A DNA stretch of 17,053 bases from Oscillospiraceae bacterium (lineage in GTDB: Bacteria; Bacillota_A; Clostridia; Monoglobales; WRBX01), in the NCBI GenBank assembly GCA_009784335.1, contig WRBX01000003.1, positions 1 to 17,053 of the forward strand, in the 5' to 3' direction. Each line of letters starts with the position of its first letter. Position 1 is the first letter of the stretch. Both the position numbers and the translations under genes were made by a program. Under the pieces are notes generated by a model. The model was not told where the DNA came from. It saw only the letters and a list, made by a program, of their open reading frames with translations, and did no database searches. Shown here in pieces: positions 5,074 to 11,768 of this stretch.

Positions 5074-6156
5074 ATGAAAAGAATATTTTTTCTTGTCGGC
5101 CTATTTCTGCTAATCTTTATCGCTGTTTTCGCCATAACAAAATTTATCAATCGAAACAATTCTAACTTTGTATATGAAGGGCATATGATATATGAAGTGG
5201 ATAATCTGCCGCAAAACAAGTATGCCGCGCAAGGCAACAATTTAATTATTGCCACTACGAAAAAAACTTTTTGCATTAGAAAAAATGGTGATATTTTGTG
5301 GGAACATGCGGCATTTTGTGCTAATCCCAAATTGCAAACAGCAGGCAATTTTGCGCTAGTTGCGGATATTAACGGGCAAAATATATACCTTTTCAAAAAT
5401 GGAAAATTAATTTTAGAGAAAACTTTAGATAATTCCATTTTTAATGCCTCTGTCAATGAAAAAGGTTGCATAACTGTTTCTACTGTTGCTGAAGGATTCT
5501 CTTCAAAAGTGACGGTTTTCAATCAATTCGGCACAGAAATTTATTTCTATTCATCGAGCGAAGATTTCGCAATCGACGCAGTTTTGGCTAAAAACAATAG
5601 AAATCTTGCAATAAGTTTTTATGGCACACGAGATGGTGAAATAATTTCTTCCATTTGTTTTATTGATGTAATTTCGCAAAAAGTTTTGGAGAGACCAAGC
5701 TTTGTGAATCTAATTATTCCAAGTTTGATATTTAATGACAATGAAAAACTTTTGGCAATTGGCGATACTGCCACACTTTTATATAATAAAAAGGGGCATA
5801 ACATCTGGATAAATCGATACAACGGCCAAACTTTAACTGATTATGTTTTCAACAAAAACAAAAGATATTCCTTGCTTTTTGAAAATGCAGTAGGAACCGT
5901 AACGGCTAAAACTTTTAATTTTAGAAACAAACCAAAAAGAGAAAAAGAAATTGATTTTTATCCAAAAAATATTTCGCAAGGCGGAAAAAAATCTTTGCTA
6001 ACCGGTGATAGAAAATTTGCTCTGATGAATAAAAAAGGAAAAATTACCGAAACCGGTCATTTAAGAAAGAATTATTCTATTGTGATATTAACAGAAAACA
6101 ATAAAAATTTCTATGGAATTTCAGCAAACAGCATTGAACTGATTAAAATAAAATGA
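5074..6156 (+). CDS. DUF5711 family membrane-anchored protein
   Basis: The 360-residue product has one N-terminal membrane anchor (FFLVGLFLLIFIAVFAITKF, about residues 5-24) and then a long extracytoplasmic part rich in repeated strands of the type NNLIIATTKKTFCIRKNGDILWEH and FALVADINGQNIYLFKNGKLIL, which looks like a beta-propeller. This fits DUF5711, a family of unknown function found in Clostridia, here with cvpA directly downstream. The coding sequence is A-rich and has much lower G+C than the left block. No ribosome site precedes the ATG and the promoter -10 is six bases away, suggesting leaderless translation. The next gene starts 10 nt after its stop. Function is not known; a role in envelope or cell-surface assembly is only suggested by topology and by the deacetylase in the same operon. 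Confidence 0.75.
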   Translation: MKRIFFLVGLFLLIFIAVFAITKFINRNNSNFVYEGHMIYEVDNLPQNKYAAQGNNLIIATTKKTFCIRKNGDILWEHAAFCANPKLQTAGNFALVADINGQNIYLFKNGKLILEKTLDNSIFNASVNEKGCITVSTVAEGFSSKVTVFNQFGTEIYFYSSSEDFAIDAVLAKNNRNLAISFYGTRDGEIISSICFIDVISQKVLERPSFVNLIIPSLIFNDNEKLLAIGDTATLLYNKKGHNIWINRYNGQTLTDYVFNKNKRYSLLFENAVGTVTAKTFNFRNKPKREKEIDFYPKNISQGGKKSLLTGDRKFALMNKKGKITETGHLRKNYSIVILTENNKNFYGISANSIELIKIK

Positions 6157-6166
6157 GGTGGTTTAC

Positions 6167-6751
6167 ATGATTTTTGATATAATAATAATTTCTCTGTTTG
6201 TTTTCATCACTTGGCGAGGGTGGCATAAAGGCGGAATAAAGACTGTTTTCGGATTTTTAACATATCTGGTTTCATTCATAATCGCTTTTTCATGCCGAAA
6301 CTTTTTTGCGAATTTCTTTATGCAATTTCCGTTTGCGCAAAAGATAAACGACTGGGTTACAAGCGGAATGAATGAAACCTTTGGAGAGGCGAGTAAATTA
6401 CCATTTATTTCCAGCGGGCTTGCAGAAGGCGCAGAGAACCTAACATTTCTAATATTGCAAATTATATCTATAATAATAGTTTTTGTAATTGTTGCCTTGG
6501 TTTTGGGGTTAGTTGCAAGAATTCTAACAAAAATAATCAAAGTTTTGAGGTTGGGCATTTTGAATAGAGTTTTGGGTGGTATAGTCGGAGCTGCAAAGGG
6601 CTACATTTTAATTTATATCATCACGCTATTATCTTTCTCAATATCCGGCTGGTGGCCGTGGCTGGCAAAAAGTATGATAGGTTCGCTTCTAATCAATAAT
6701 TTGCAAAATCCGATAACATTATTTACAAATATTTGGAGGTTTTTTGTATGA
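6167..6751 (+). CDS. CvpA family membrane protein
   Basis: ATG at 6167 has GAGGTGG (6155-6161) upstream; the GTG at 6158 lies within that site. The 194-residue protein has about four membrane helices: an N-terminal one (FDIIIISLFVFITW), VFGFLTYLVSFIIAF, FLILQIISIIIVFVIVALVLGL, and AAKGYILIYIITLLSF. The pattern WRGWHKGGIKTVFGF after the first helix and RVLGGIVGAAKG before the last are typical of CvpA/colicin V production family proteins, whose exact function is unresolved but is linked to envelope integrity. Its TGA overlaps the ATG of rho as ATGA, so the two are likely translationally coupled. Confidence 0.85.
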   Translation: MIFDIIIISLFVFITWRGWHKGGIKTVFGFLTYLVSFIIAFSCRNFFANFFMQFPFAQKINDWVTSGMNETFGEASKLPFISSGLAEGAENLTFLILQIISIIIVFVIVALVLGLVARILTKIIKVLRLGILNRVLGGIVGAAKGYILIYIITLLSFSISGWWPWLAKSMIGSLLINNLQNPITLFTNIWRFFV

Positions 6752-8154
6752 CGCTAAATGAATTAAGAGAAAAGGCTAAATCGCTGGGTTTATCTGGTTA
6801 TTCGAAGTTTAAAAAGCTCGAATTGGAGCTGGCGATTGAAAATGCTGAGAGAAATGTTCCATGTGGAACATTGGCAGAAAAAGCCGAATTTGAGGCGGAA
6901 ACACCGAATTTTGAAAATGTGATTAGCAAGCTCTCTACCGACTGGCGTGAACCTACAAGCTCTCCCGCAAGCGTAGGGGGCGATGCCCACATCGCCCCGC
7001 CGGCAAGGGCAAAGGCCCCGGCGACAACTCCCAAAAAAGATGCCAGAGAAGTTTGCGGGATTCTTGAAATTTGTGATGAGGGTTATGGCTTTTTGCGTTG
7101 CGAAAATTATCTAACCGGTTCGGGAGATATTTTTGTTCCGCCCCAAATGATAAAAAGATTTAGGCTTAAAACCGGCGATGAAATTAAGGGATTGGCGAAA
7201 CCCGAGAGCCCGCAGGAAAAGTTTTCACCACTTATCTACACTCATTCCGTCAACGGGGAAAATCCGGGAGTAACATATCGCAGGCTGCATTTCGAAAAGC
7301 TGACTCCGATTTTTCCAAATGAAAGATTGCATCTTGAGAGCCAAAATAATGATTTTGCCACGAGATTGATTGATTTAATAGCACCGATAGGGCGAGGGCA
7401 ACGCGGCATGCTGGTATCCCCGCCAAAAGCAGGCAAAACAACACTACTGAAAAATATTGCAAATGCGATTTCGCAAAATCACAAGGATGTAAAACTAATT
7501 GTGCTTTTGATTGATGAGCGCCCCGAAGAAGTGACCGATATGCAGCGCTCAATCAATGGCGAAGTGATTTTTTCTACTTTCGATGAGCTGCCCGAAAATC
7601 ATATTCGCGTGGCAGAAATGTGTTTGGAGCGCGCCAAGCGATTAGTGGAGCAAAAGCAAAATGTGGTTATTCTTTTGGATAGCATTACGCGGCTTTCGAG
7701 GGCGTATAATTTAACATGCCCGCCTACCGGGAAGACGCTTTCGGGAGGCCTCGATCCATCTGCTCTGCACGGGCCTAAAAGATTCTTCGGCGCCGCCAGA
7801 AATATTGAAGATGGCGGGAGTTTAACCATAGTTGCAACCGCGCTTATTGATACCGGTTCTAAAATGGATGATGTTATTTTTGAGGAATTTAAGGGCACGG
7901 GAAATATGGAAGTTCATCTTGATAGAAAGCTTCAAGAGAAAAGAATTTTTCCTGCAATTGATATTGCAAAATCAGGCACGCGCCGCGAGGATTTATTGTT
8001 ATCCGGCGAAGAATTATCGGCAATGTGGGCGATCAGAAAAGCGTTGAGCACGCAAAACACAGCGCAAGTTACAGAAACCTTAATAAACCAATTGCAGGCG
8101 AGTTATTCAAATTTGGAATTTGTGCAACGAATAAACAAGATATATGCGAGGTAG
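6748..8154 (+). CDS. rho: Transcription termination factor Rho
   Basis: ATG at 6748 overlaps the cvpA stop and has GGAGG at 6735-6739. The 468-residue protein shows the Rho N-terminal helical domain (MTLNELREKAKSLGL...), a cold-shock-like RNA-binding domain (VCGILEICDEGYGFLRCENYLTGSGDIFV, residues 102-130), Walker A SPPKAGKT (224-231), LLIDERPEEVTDM, Walker B VVILLD (306-311), and the Q/R-loop region up to KSGTRREDLLL. Rho is a ring-shaped hexameric RNA helicase that ends untranslated transcripts. The variable linker between the first two domains (about residues 31-98) contains a complete parS site and a GC-rich palindrome, both read through as protein. The catalytic core is intact, so activity is expected. 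Confidence 0.96.
   Translation: MTLNELREKAKSLGLSGYSKFKKLELELAIENAERNVPCGTLAEKAEFEAETPNFENVISKLSTDWREPTSSPASVGGDAHIAPPARAKAPATTPKKDAREVCGILEICDEGYGFLRCENYLTGSGDIFVPPQMIKRFRLKTGDEIKGLAKPESPQEKFSPLIYTHSVNGENPGVTYRRLHFEKLTPIFPNERLHLESQNNDFATRLIDLIAPIGRGQRGMLVSPPKAGKTTLLKNIANAISQNHKDVKLIVLLIDERPEEVTDMQRSINGEVIFSTFDELPENHIRVAEMCLERAKRLVEQKQNVVILLDSITRLSRAYNLTCPPTGKTLSGGLDPSALHGPKRFFGAARNIEDGGSLTIVATALIDTGSKMDDVIFEEFKGTGNMEVHLDRKLQEKRIFPAIDIAKSGTRREDLLLSGEELSAMWAIRKALSTQNTAQVTETLINQLQASYSNLEFVQRINKIYAR
6855..6870. promoter_or_regulatory. parS centromere site within rho
   Basis: TGTTCCATGTGGAACA is the exact reverse complement of the two intergenic sites at 8975 and 9601 and differs little from the Bacillus parS consensus TGTTNCACGTGAAACA. 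It encodes Rho residues 36-41 (NVPCGT). Confidence 0.8.
6971..6998. repeat. GC-rich palindrome inserted in rho
   Basis: Starts with the same 12-mer GCGTAGGGGGCG as the nrnA element and folds GGGGCGATG (6977-6985) against CATCGCCCC (6990-6998). It encodes SVGGDAHIAP in the low-complexity linker of Rho. Confidence 0.75.
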
Positions 8155-8158
8155 AAAA

Positions 8159-8947
8159 ATGAGAAAAAAACTTTTTTCAATCTTAATAGTTTTTGCAATA
8201 TGCTTTTCTACATATCATTTTTCACGCGCTCAAGAGCATGTTAAAGTTCCGATTATTTTGTATCACAATATCACCACTGATGAGAGGGATTTAAGCGATA
8301 AGCCGTTGCTAAATATCACCCCTGAAAATTTTAGAGTTCACATGCAAACTTTAAAAAATGAAGGCTGGAATACGATTTCATTTCAAGATTATTATAATCA
8401 TGTAACTCATAACACTGCTCTCCCCAACAAACCTATTATAATAACTTTTGATGACGGATATTTATCAAATTATATTTATGCTTTTCCGGTTTTGAAAGAG
8501 CTCGGCATGAAAGCGACAATTTTCACGGTTGCAGGGCGAGTTGGTGAGGGCGTTTCGCTGGAAGTGACATATCCGCATTTCACATGGGAGCAAGCAAAAG
8601 ATATGGAAAACAGCGGAGTTATTTCAATTGAGAGTCATTCCAATATGCACTATAATATGTCAAATTCTAGTGATATTGATAGGTTGCAAGTGGAGCTGCG
8701 CCGCTCAAAATTTTTAATAGAGAAGCACCTCAATAAGGAATGCGCAGTTTTTGCTTTCCCCTTTGGCGGCAAAACTGATTTAGCTCGCGAACTGGGCAAG
8801 CAGGCGGGATACAAAATGCTTTGTTTGGTCGGCGATGTTGGCTCGAATTCTGCAGGTGAAGATTTAGATAGGCTAAAGCGAATCACCATTCGTGGCTATG
8901 AATCTCCTGAGCAATTGATTAACACGATTACCAAAAACTTGATTTAG
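8159..8947 (+). CDS. Exported polysaccharide deacetylase (NodB homology)
   Basis: ATG at 8159 lies four bases after the rho stop with GAGGTAG (8148-8154) as ribosome site. The 262-residue protein has a signal peptide (KKLFSILIVFAICFSTYHFSRA, likely cut after SRA) and a carbohydrate esterase 4 domain: VPIILYHNI, motif 1 ITFDDGY (95-101) with the catalytic Asp and metal Asp, motif 2 SHSNMH (159-164) with two metal histidines, and FAFPFGG as motif 3. Such enzymes remove N-acetyl (or O-acetyl) groups from peptidoglycan or exopolysaccharide outside the membrane. PVLMYH-type openings resemble PgaB/IcaB and sporulation deacetylases, but the substrate cannot be told. It is the last gene of the DUF5711-cvpA-rho operon. 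Confidence 0.9.
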   Translation: MRKKLFSILIVFAICFSTYHFSRAQEHVKVPIILYHNITTDERDLSDKPLLNITPENFRVHMQTLKNEGWNTISFQDYYNHVTHNTALPNKPIIITFDDGYLSNYIYAFPVLKELGMKATIFTVAGRVGEGVSLEVTYPHFTWEQAKDMENSGVISIESHSNMHYNMSNSSDIDRLQVELRRSKFLIEKHLNKECAVFAFPFGGKTDLARELGKQAGYKMLCLVGDVGSNSAGEDLDRLKRITIRGYESPEQLINTITKNLI

Positions 8948-8974
8948 GAGCTATTTTATCAACGATATTTAGAA

Positions 8975-8990
8975 TGTTCCACATGGAACA
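8975..8990. promoter_or_regulatory. parS centromere site after the deacetylase gene
   Basis: TGTTCCACATGGAACA, extended to AATGTTCCACATGGAACATT (8973-8992). As RNA it could form an 8-bp stem with a 4-nt loop followed by T residues, so it may also help end the rho operon transcript. Confidence 0.85.
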
Positions 8991-9010
8991 TTTTTCCAAC
9001 AGAGTAACTA

Positions 9011-9039
9011 TTGACAAAAATAATAAATCTGTGTATAAT
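9011..9039 (+). promoter_or_regulatory. Consensus promoter of the tmRNA transcript
   Basis: Perfect TTGACA (9011-9016), 17-bp A/T-rich spacer, perfect TATAAT (9034-9039). Start of transcription is expected near 9046, about 150 nt before the mature tmRNA 5' end. Confidence 0.85.
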
Positions 9040-9045
9040 AAATAT

Positions 9046-9196
9046 ATTAACATCAAGGATTACACATAAGTACCGAAAAAATTTCTTAGCGACCGCATGG
9101 AAGCGATTATTTTTTCGGAAAAGGAGCAAGCGCGGAGCATTGCAACGCTAATTTCGCTTTTAGGCGAAATAGTTGCAGCGAAGTGAATTGCGACAC
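9046..9196 (+). other. Structured leader between the promoter and tmRNA
   Basis: Two stem-loops are visible: CCGAAAAAAT (9074-9083) with ATTTTTTCGG, and a strong one around ATTTCGC ... GCGAAAT with flanking GCAAC/GTTGC (about 9140-9178). A 29-codon frame (9097-9186, starting MEAIIFSEKEQ) spans it but lacks a ribosome site. RNase P would have to remove this leader from tmRNA. Confidence 0.5.
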
Positions 9197-9548
9197 GGGG
9201 ATGCACTGGGTTCGACAGAGGACTTTGTATCTTCAAGGCTGCAAGTAGCGCCGGATAACGCTTTAAACTTTCCAAAAAACTTAAACGCAGATAACAAATT
9301 TGCTTTAGCTGCCTAATTTAATTTAGCAGCCATCCTGTTAGGGTTTTACCTCGGCTTTAATCAAGGGTGTCATTCAGAGGTAAAGGCATATAGATTTTTC
9401 TCTTAGGTTTATATGTTGATTTATGGGAGATACCTAATATTACGCGGGTTTTCGTGCGAGATATTAGGGAAATCAAACGAAAACTAAACTTGTAGAGGTT
9501 TTGAGGAGCATCTTTTGGACGCGAGTTCGATTCTCGCCATCTCCACCA
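9197..9548 (+). ncRNA. ssrA: tmRNA (ssrA), tag peptide ADNKFALAA
   Basis: The 5' end GGGGATGCACTGGGTTCGAC and 3' end with T-arm GCGAG-TTCGATT-CTCGC and CATCTCCACCA pair as the tRNA-like domain (GGGGATG with CATCTCC), with CCA encoded. The internal reading frame resumes at GCA (9287) and reads A-D-N-K-F-A-L-A-A, then TAA (9314-9316); tags ending ALAA are targets for ClpXP, and clostridial tags such as ANDNFALAA are close. tmRNA with SmpB rescues ribosomes stalled on broken mRNAs. Length 352 nt is normal. It lies between the rho operon and parAB, with its own promoter, and is followed by a hairpin at 9557. Confidence 0.95.
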
Positions 9549-9556
9549 TTTGAAAT

Positions 9557-9577
9557 GGCAGAATAGCAAATTCTGCC
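9557..9577 (+). terminator. Probable terminator of tmRNA
   Basis: Perfect 8-bp stem GGCAGAAT/ATTCTGCC with loop AGCAA starts 9 nt after the CCA end. Only a short T-run follows, so it may be partly a processing stop. Confidence 0.55.
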
Positions 9578-9600
9578 TTAACAATCAATGAAATCGGCAA

Positions 9601-9616
9601 TGTTCCACATGGAACA
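9601..9616. promoter_or_regulatory. parS centromere site upstream of parA
   Basis: TGTTCCACATGGAACA, lying in a longer palindrome (9597-9620, arms GCAATGTTCC/GGAACATTGC). It is 17 bp ahead of the parA -35 box, where ParB spreading could also repress parAB. Confidence 0.87.
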
Positions 9617-9633
9617 TTGCTAGTTTCAATTTG

Positions 9634-9663
9634 TTGACATTTAATAGAAAAAACAAATACTAT
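9634..9663 (+). promoter_or_regulatory. Probable promoter of parAB
   Basis: TTGACA (9634-9639) and TACTAT (9658-9663) with an 18-bp spacer, ahead of the parA ribosome site GGAGGTG at 9678-9684. The -10 is weak (four of six). Confidence 0.5.
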
Positions 9664-9689
9664 TAAACATATTTATCGGAGGTGCAAGT

Positions 9690-10463
9690 TTGGGAAAAAT
9701 TATTGCAATTGCAAATCAAAAGGGCGGCGTGGGAAAGACCACAACGGCTGTTAATTTAAGCGCTTGTTTGGCAATAAAAGGTTCTAAAGTGCTTGTTATT
9801 GATAGTGACCCACAGGGCAATACTACCAGCGGTTTTGGGATTCGCGAGTGTCCGCAAACTATTTATAATGTGATTATTGGCGAGACCGATATTATGCAAG
9901 CGATTTTTGCAACCGAGATTCAAAATTTGAGCATTGTGACATCTGCGCAGAATTTAGCCGGCGCTGAAATCGAGTTGGTAACTGAAGAAAATCGTGAAAA
10001 TCGTCTAAAAGATGCACTGACTCCGCTGAAAGATTATTTCGATTATATAATAATAGATTGCCCGCCGTCAATAAGCTTAATAACTTTGAATGCGCTAGTA
10101 GCTGCTGACACTGTTTTAGTGCCTATTCAATGCGAGTATTATGCGCTCGAAGGCTTAGGATATTTAACAAATACAATAAACTTTTTACGAAAAACGCTCA
10201 ACCCAAACCTAAATATTGAAGGCGTATTGATGACGATGTTTGATGCCAGAACAAATCTCTCTATTCAAGTAGTCGAAGAAGTCAAAAAATTCTTCCCAAA
10301 AAAAGTTTATTCTACCATTATTCCGCGTAATGTGCGCATTGCTGAGGCGCCAAGCTTTGGCCAGCCGGTAATTATCTATGATCCATCGAGCAAAGGCGCG
10401 GAAAGCTATATGAATTTATCTGAAGAAGTTTTGGTAAAAAATAGTCAGGCGGTGGAAGCATGA
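9690..10463 (+). CDS. parA: Chromosome partitioning ATPase ParA (Soj)
   Basis: Starts at TTG (9690) five bases after GGAGGTG; no other start fits the conserved N-terminus. The 257-residue protein begins GKIIAIANQKGGVGKTTTAVNL with the deviant Walker A KGGVGKTT (residues 11-18), followed by VLVIDSDPQGN (A' motif) and YIIIDCPPS (Walker B). It lacks the DNA-binding N-terminal extension of plasmid type Ia ParA, so it is the chromosomal Soj type. ParA binds DNA nonspecifically as an ATP dimer and is released by ParB, moving origins apart. Its TGA overlaps the parB ATG (ATGA), and parS sites lie on both sides. Confidence 0.96.
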   Translation: MGKIIAIANQKGGVGKTTTAVNLSACLAIKGSKVLVIDSDPQGNTTSGFGIRECPQTIYNVIIGETDIMQAIFATEIQNLSIVTSAQNLAGAEIELVTEENRENRLKDALTPLKDYFDYIIIDCPPSISLITLNALVAADTVLVPIQCEYYALEGLGYLTNTINFLRKTLNPNLNIEGVLMTMFDARTNLSIQVVEEVKKFFPKKVYSTIIPRNVRIAEAPSFGQPVIIYDPSSKGAESYMNLSEEVLVKNSQAVEA

Positions 10464-11392
10464 AAAAAGGATTAGGGAAAGGGCTTGGCGCTTTGATTCC
10501 GGGTATTGGCGAGGAAAGCAGTTTCGCTGATTTAGATGAAATCTTGGGCGGCGTTGTGGAGACTAAAAAAATGGAAAAAATTTCCAGCGAACAAGCGACT
10601 GTTAAAACAGCCATAAAAACTGTCGGCATCATGGATATTGAGCCTTGCAGAAATCAACCGAGAACAAATTTTGATGAAGCTTCATTAAATGAGCTTGCTA
10701 ATTCTATCAAATCTTATGGAATAATTCAGCCTATTATTGTGCGAAGCATAGCGGAAGGCAGATACGAAATTATAGCCGGCGAGCGGCGTTGGCGAGCGGC
10801 ACAGATTGCAGGTCTCAAAAAAATCCCGATTGTAGAGCGCATTTTAGATAAAGAAAATATGATGGAACTTGCGTTGGTTGAAAACCTGCAGCGCGTGGAT
10901 TTGAACCCGATTGATGAGGCGCTTGGATATAAAGCATTGATTGAGAAATATGATTGCACGCAGGAAGAAATCGCTGAAAAAATCGGAAAAAATCGTTCAA
11001 CAATTTCCAATAGTTTGCGAATTTTAAATCTGCCGGGGTCGATTAAGGAGCTGGTAGAGACGGGTGACATTTCTTTTGGCCATGCCAGAGCGCTATTATC
11101 TTTGCCAAATGAAACCAAGCAAAAAGAGATTGCAGAAAAAATTATTCGAAAAGATTTATCGGTTAATTCAACTGAAAAGCTTATTAAATCGATTAAAAAA
11201 TCTGATAAAACCGGCGATAAACCCAGCGTTTCGGAAGAGATGAAAATATTTTTGCAAAGCATTGAAAGAAAATTAGAAAACAAATTTGGCACAAAAGTTA
11301 AAATTTATTCCGGAAAGAGTAAAAACAAAATCGAAATCGAATATTACACAAATAAAGATTTAGGGCGAATTTTGGAAGTATGTGATCTTTAG
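10460..11392 (+). CDS. parB: Chromosome partitioning protein ParB (Spo0J)
   Basis: ParB is a CTP-dependent DNA clamp that loads at parS and organises the origin region. The 310-residue protein opens with KKGLGKGLGALIPG, the short segment that stimulates the ParA ATPase, has the ParB/Srx fold with VGIMDIEPCRNQPR and the CTP-binding GERRWRAA (residues 107-114), then ENLQRVDLNPIDEA, a helix-turn-helix CTQEEIAEKIGKNRSTISNSLRIL (about 166-189) for parS contact, and a C-terminal dimer domain. Coupling to parA by ATGA overlap is typical. Its stop codon is part of the left arm of the terminator that follows. Confidence 0.96.
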   Translation: MKKGLGKGLGALIPGIGEESSFADLDEILGGVVETKKMEKISSEQATVKTAIKTVGIMDIEPCRNQPRTNFDEASLNELANSIKSYGIIQPIIVRSIAEGRYEIIAGERRWRAAQIAGLKKIPIVERILDKENMMELALVENLQRVDLNPIDEALGYKALIEKYDCTQEEIAEKIGKNRSTISNSLRILNLPGSIKELVETGDISFGHARALLSLPNETKQKEIAEKIIRKDLSVNSTEKLIKSIKKSDKTGDKPSVSEEMKIFLQSIERKLENKFGTKVKIYSGKSKNKIEIEYYTNKDLGRILEVCDL

Positions 11393-11439
11393 AACTCACA
11401 TTCGCTCATCCCATTTGCTGAATGCGAGTTCTAGTTTTT
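11391..11439 (+). terminator. Intrinsic terminator after parB
   Basis: AGAACTCACATTC (11391-11403) pairs with GAATGCGAGTTCT (11420-11432) with one A-C mismatch, and TTTTT follows. The parB TAG (11390-11392) overlaps the stem by two bases. Confidence 0.8.
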
Positions 11440-11442
11440 GGC

Positions 11443-11468
11443 AATATTCACCTTGAAAGGTGGATATT
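11443..11468 (+). promoter_or_regulatory. Hairpin enclosing the ribosome site of the small membrane protein gene
   Basis: AATATTCACCT (11443-11453) pairs with AGGTGGATATT (11458-11468) over 11 positions with one G-U pair and a TGAA loop. The SD AAGGTGG is inside the right arm and the ATG begins one base after the stem, so translation would need the stem to open. Confidence 0.6.
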
Positions 11469-11768
11469 ATGAAAAAAATATTATGTGGAAGCATAGCAAC
11501 AATTTTTTTAGGCGGAGCAGCATTTTTGATTTTTTGCAAAAAGAATTTAGAAAATTGTTGCAATTCAGTTGAAGAAAGTAGCGAAAAGCTGATTAAATCA
11601 ATCGTTTCAATGGATTCGCTTTTGGAAGCAGAAGATTTGTTTAACGGAAAAGATTATGCAGAGAGTTTTAATAAAATAAATTGCATTGATGAGGATTTGC
11701 TAACAAATCGCGGAAGAACATGGCTTTATGACTTAGAAAATGCAATTAAACAGAAGGTGAATATTTAA
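11469..11768 (+). CDS. Small single-span membrane protein, function unknown
   Basis: ATG at 11469 sits six bases after GGTGG; the GTG at 11460 is within that site. The 99-residue protein has an N-terminal hydrophobic segment (ILCGSIATIFLGGAAFLIFC, residues 4-23), then KKNLENCCNSVEESSEKLIKSIVSMDSLLEAEDLFNGKDYAESFNKI, a helical, charged region with several cysteines near the membrane. Its stop TAA directly abuts the serS ATG, so the two are one unit. I do not recognise a family. The tail could be a short alpha-helical repeat (TPR-like) but this is weak. Confidence 0.7.
   Translation: MKKILCGSIATIFLGGAAFLIFCKKNLENCCNSVEESSEKLIKSIVSMDSLLEAEDLFNGKDYAESFNKINCIDEDLLTNRGRTWLYDLENAIKQKVNI

Noticed and set aside
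8959..9010. parS at 8975 as only a terminator
   Set aside because: It can fold, but the sequence equals two other sites, one inside a gene, so parS identity explains it better.
9097..9186. 29-codon frame in the tmRNA leader
   Set aside because: No ribosome site and it coincides with a strong hairpin; kept only as part of the leader description.
9357..9584. 75-codon minus-strand frame (WWRWRESNSRPKDAPQ) over the tmRNA
   Set aside because: It is the antisense of the tmRNA 3' domain; this wording is a known false protein from RNA genes, and there is no ribosome site.
11393..11468. T-box leader ahead of serS
   Set aside because: The region is far too short and has no T-box motif or specifier loop; only a terminator and a small hairpin fit.
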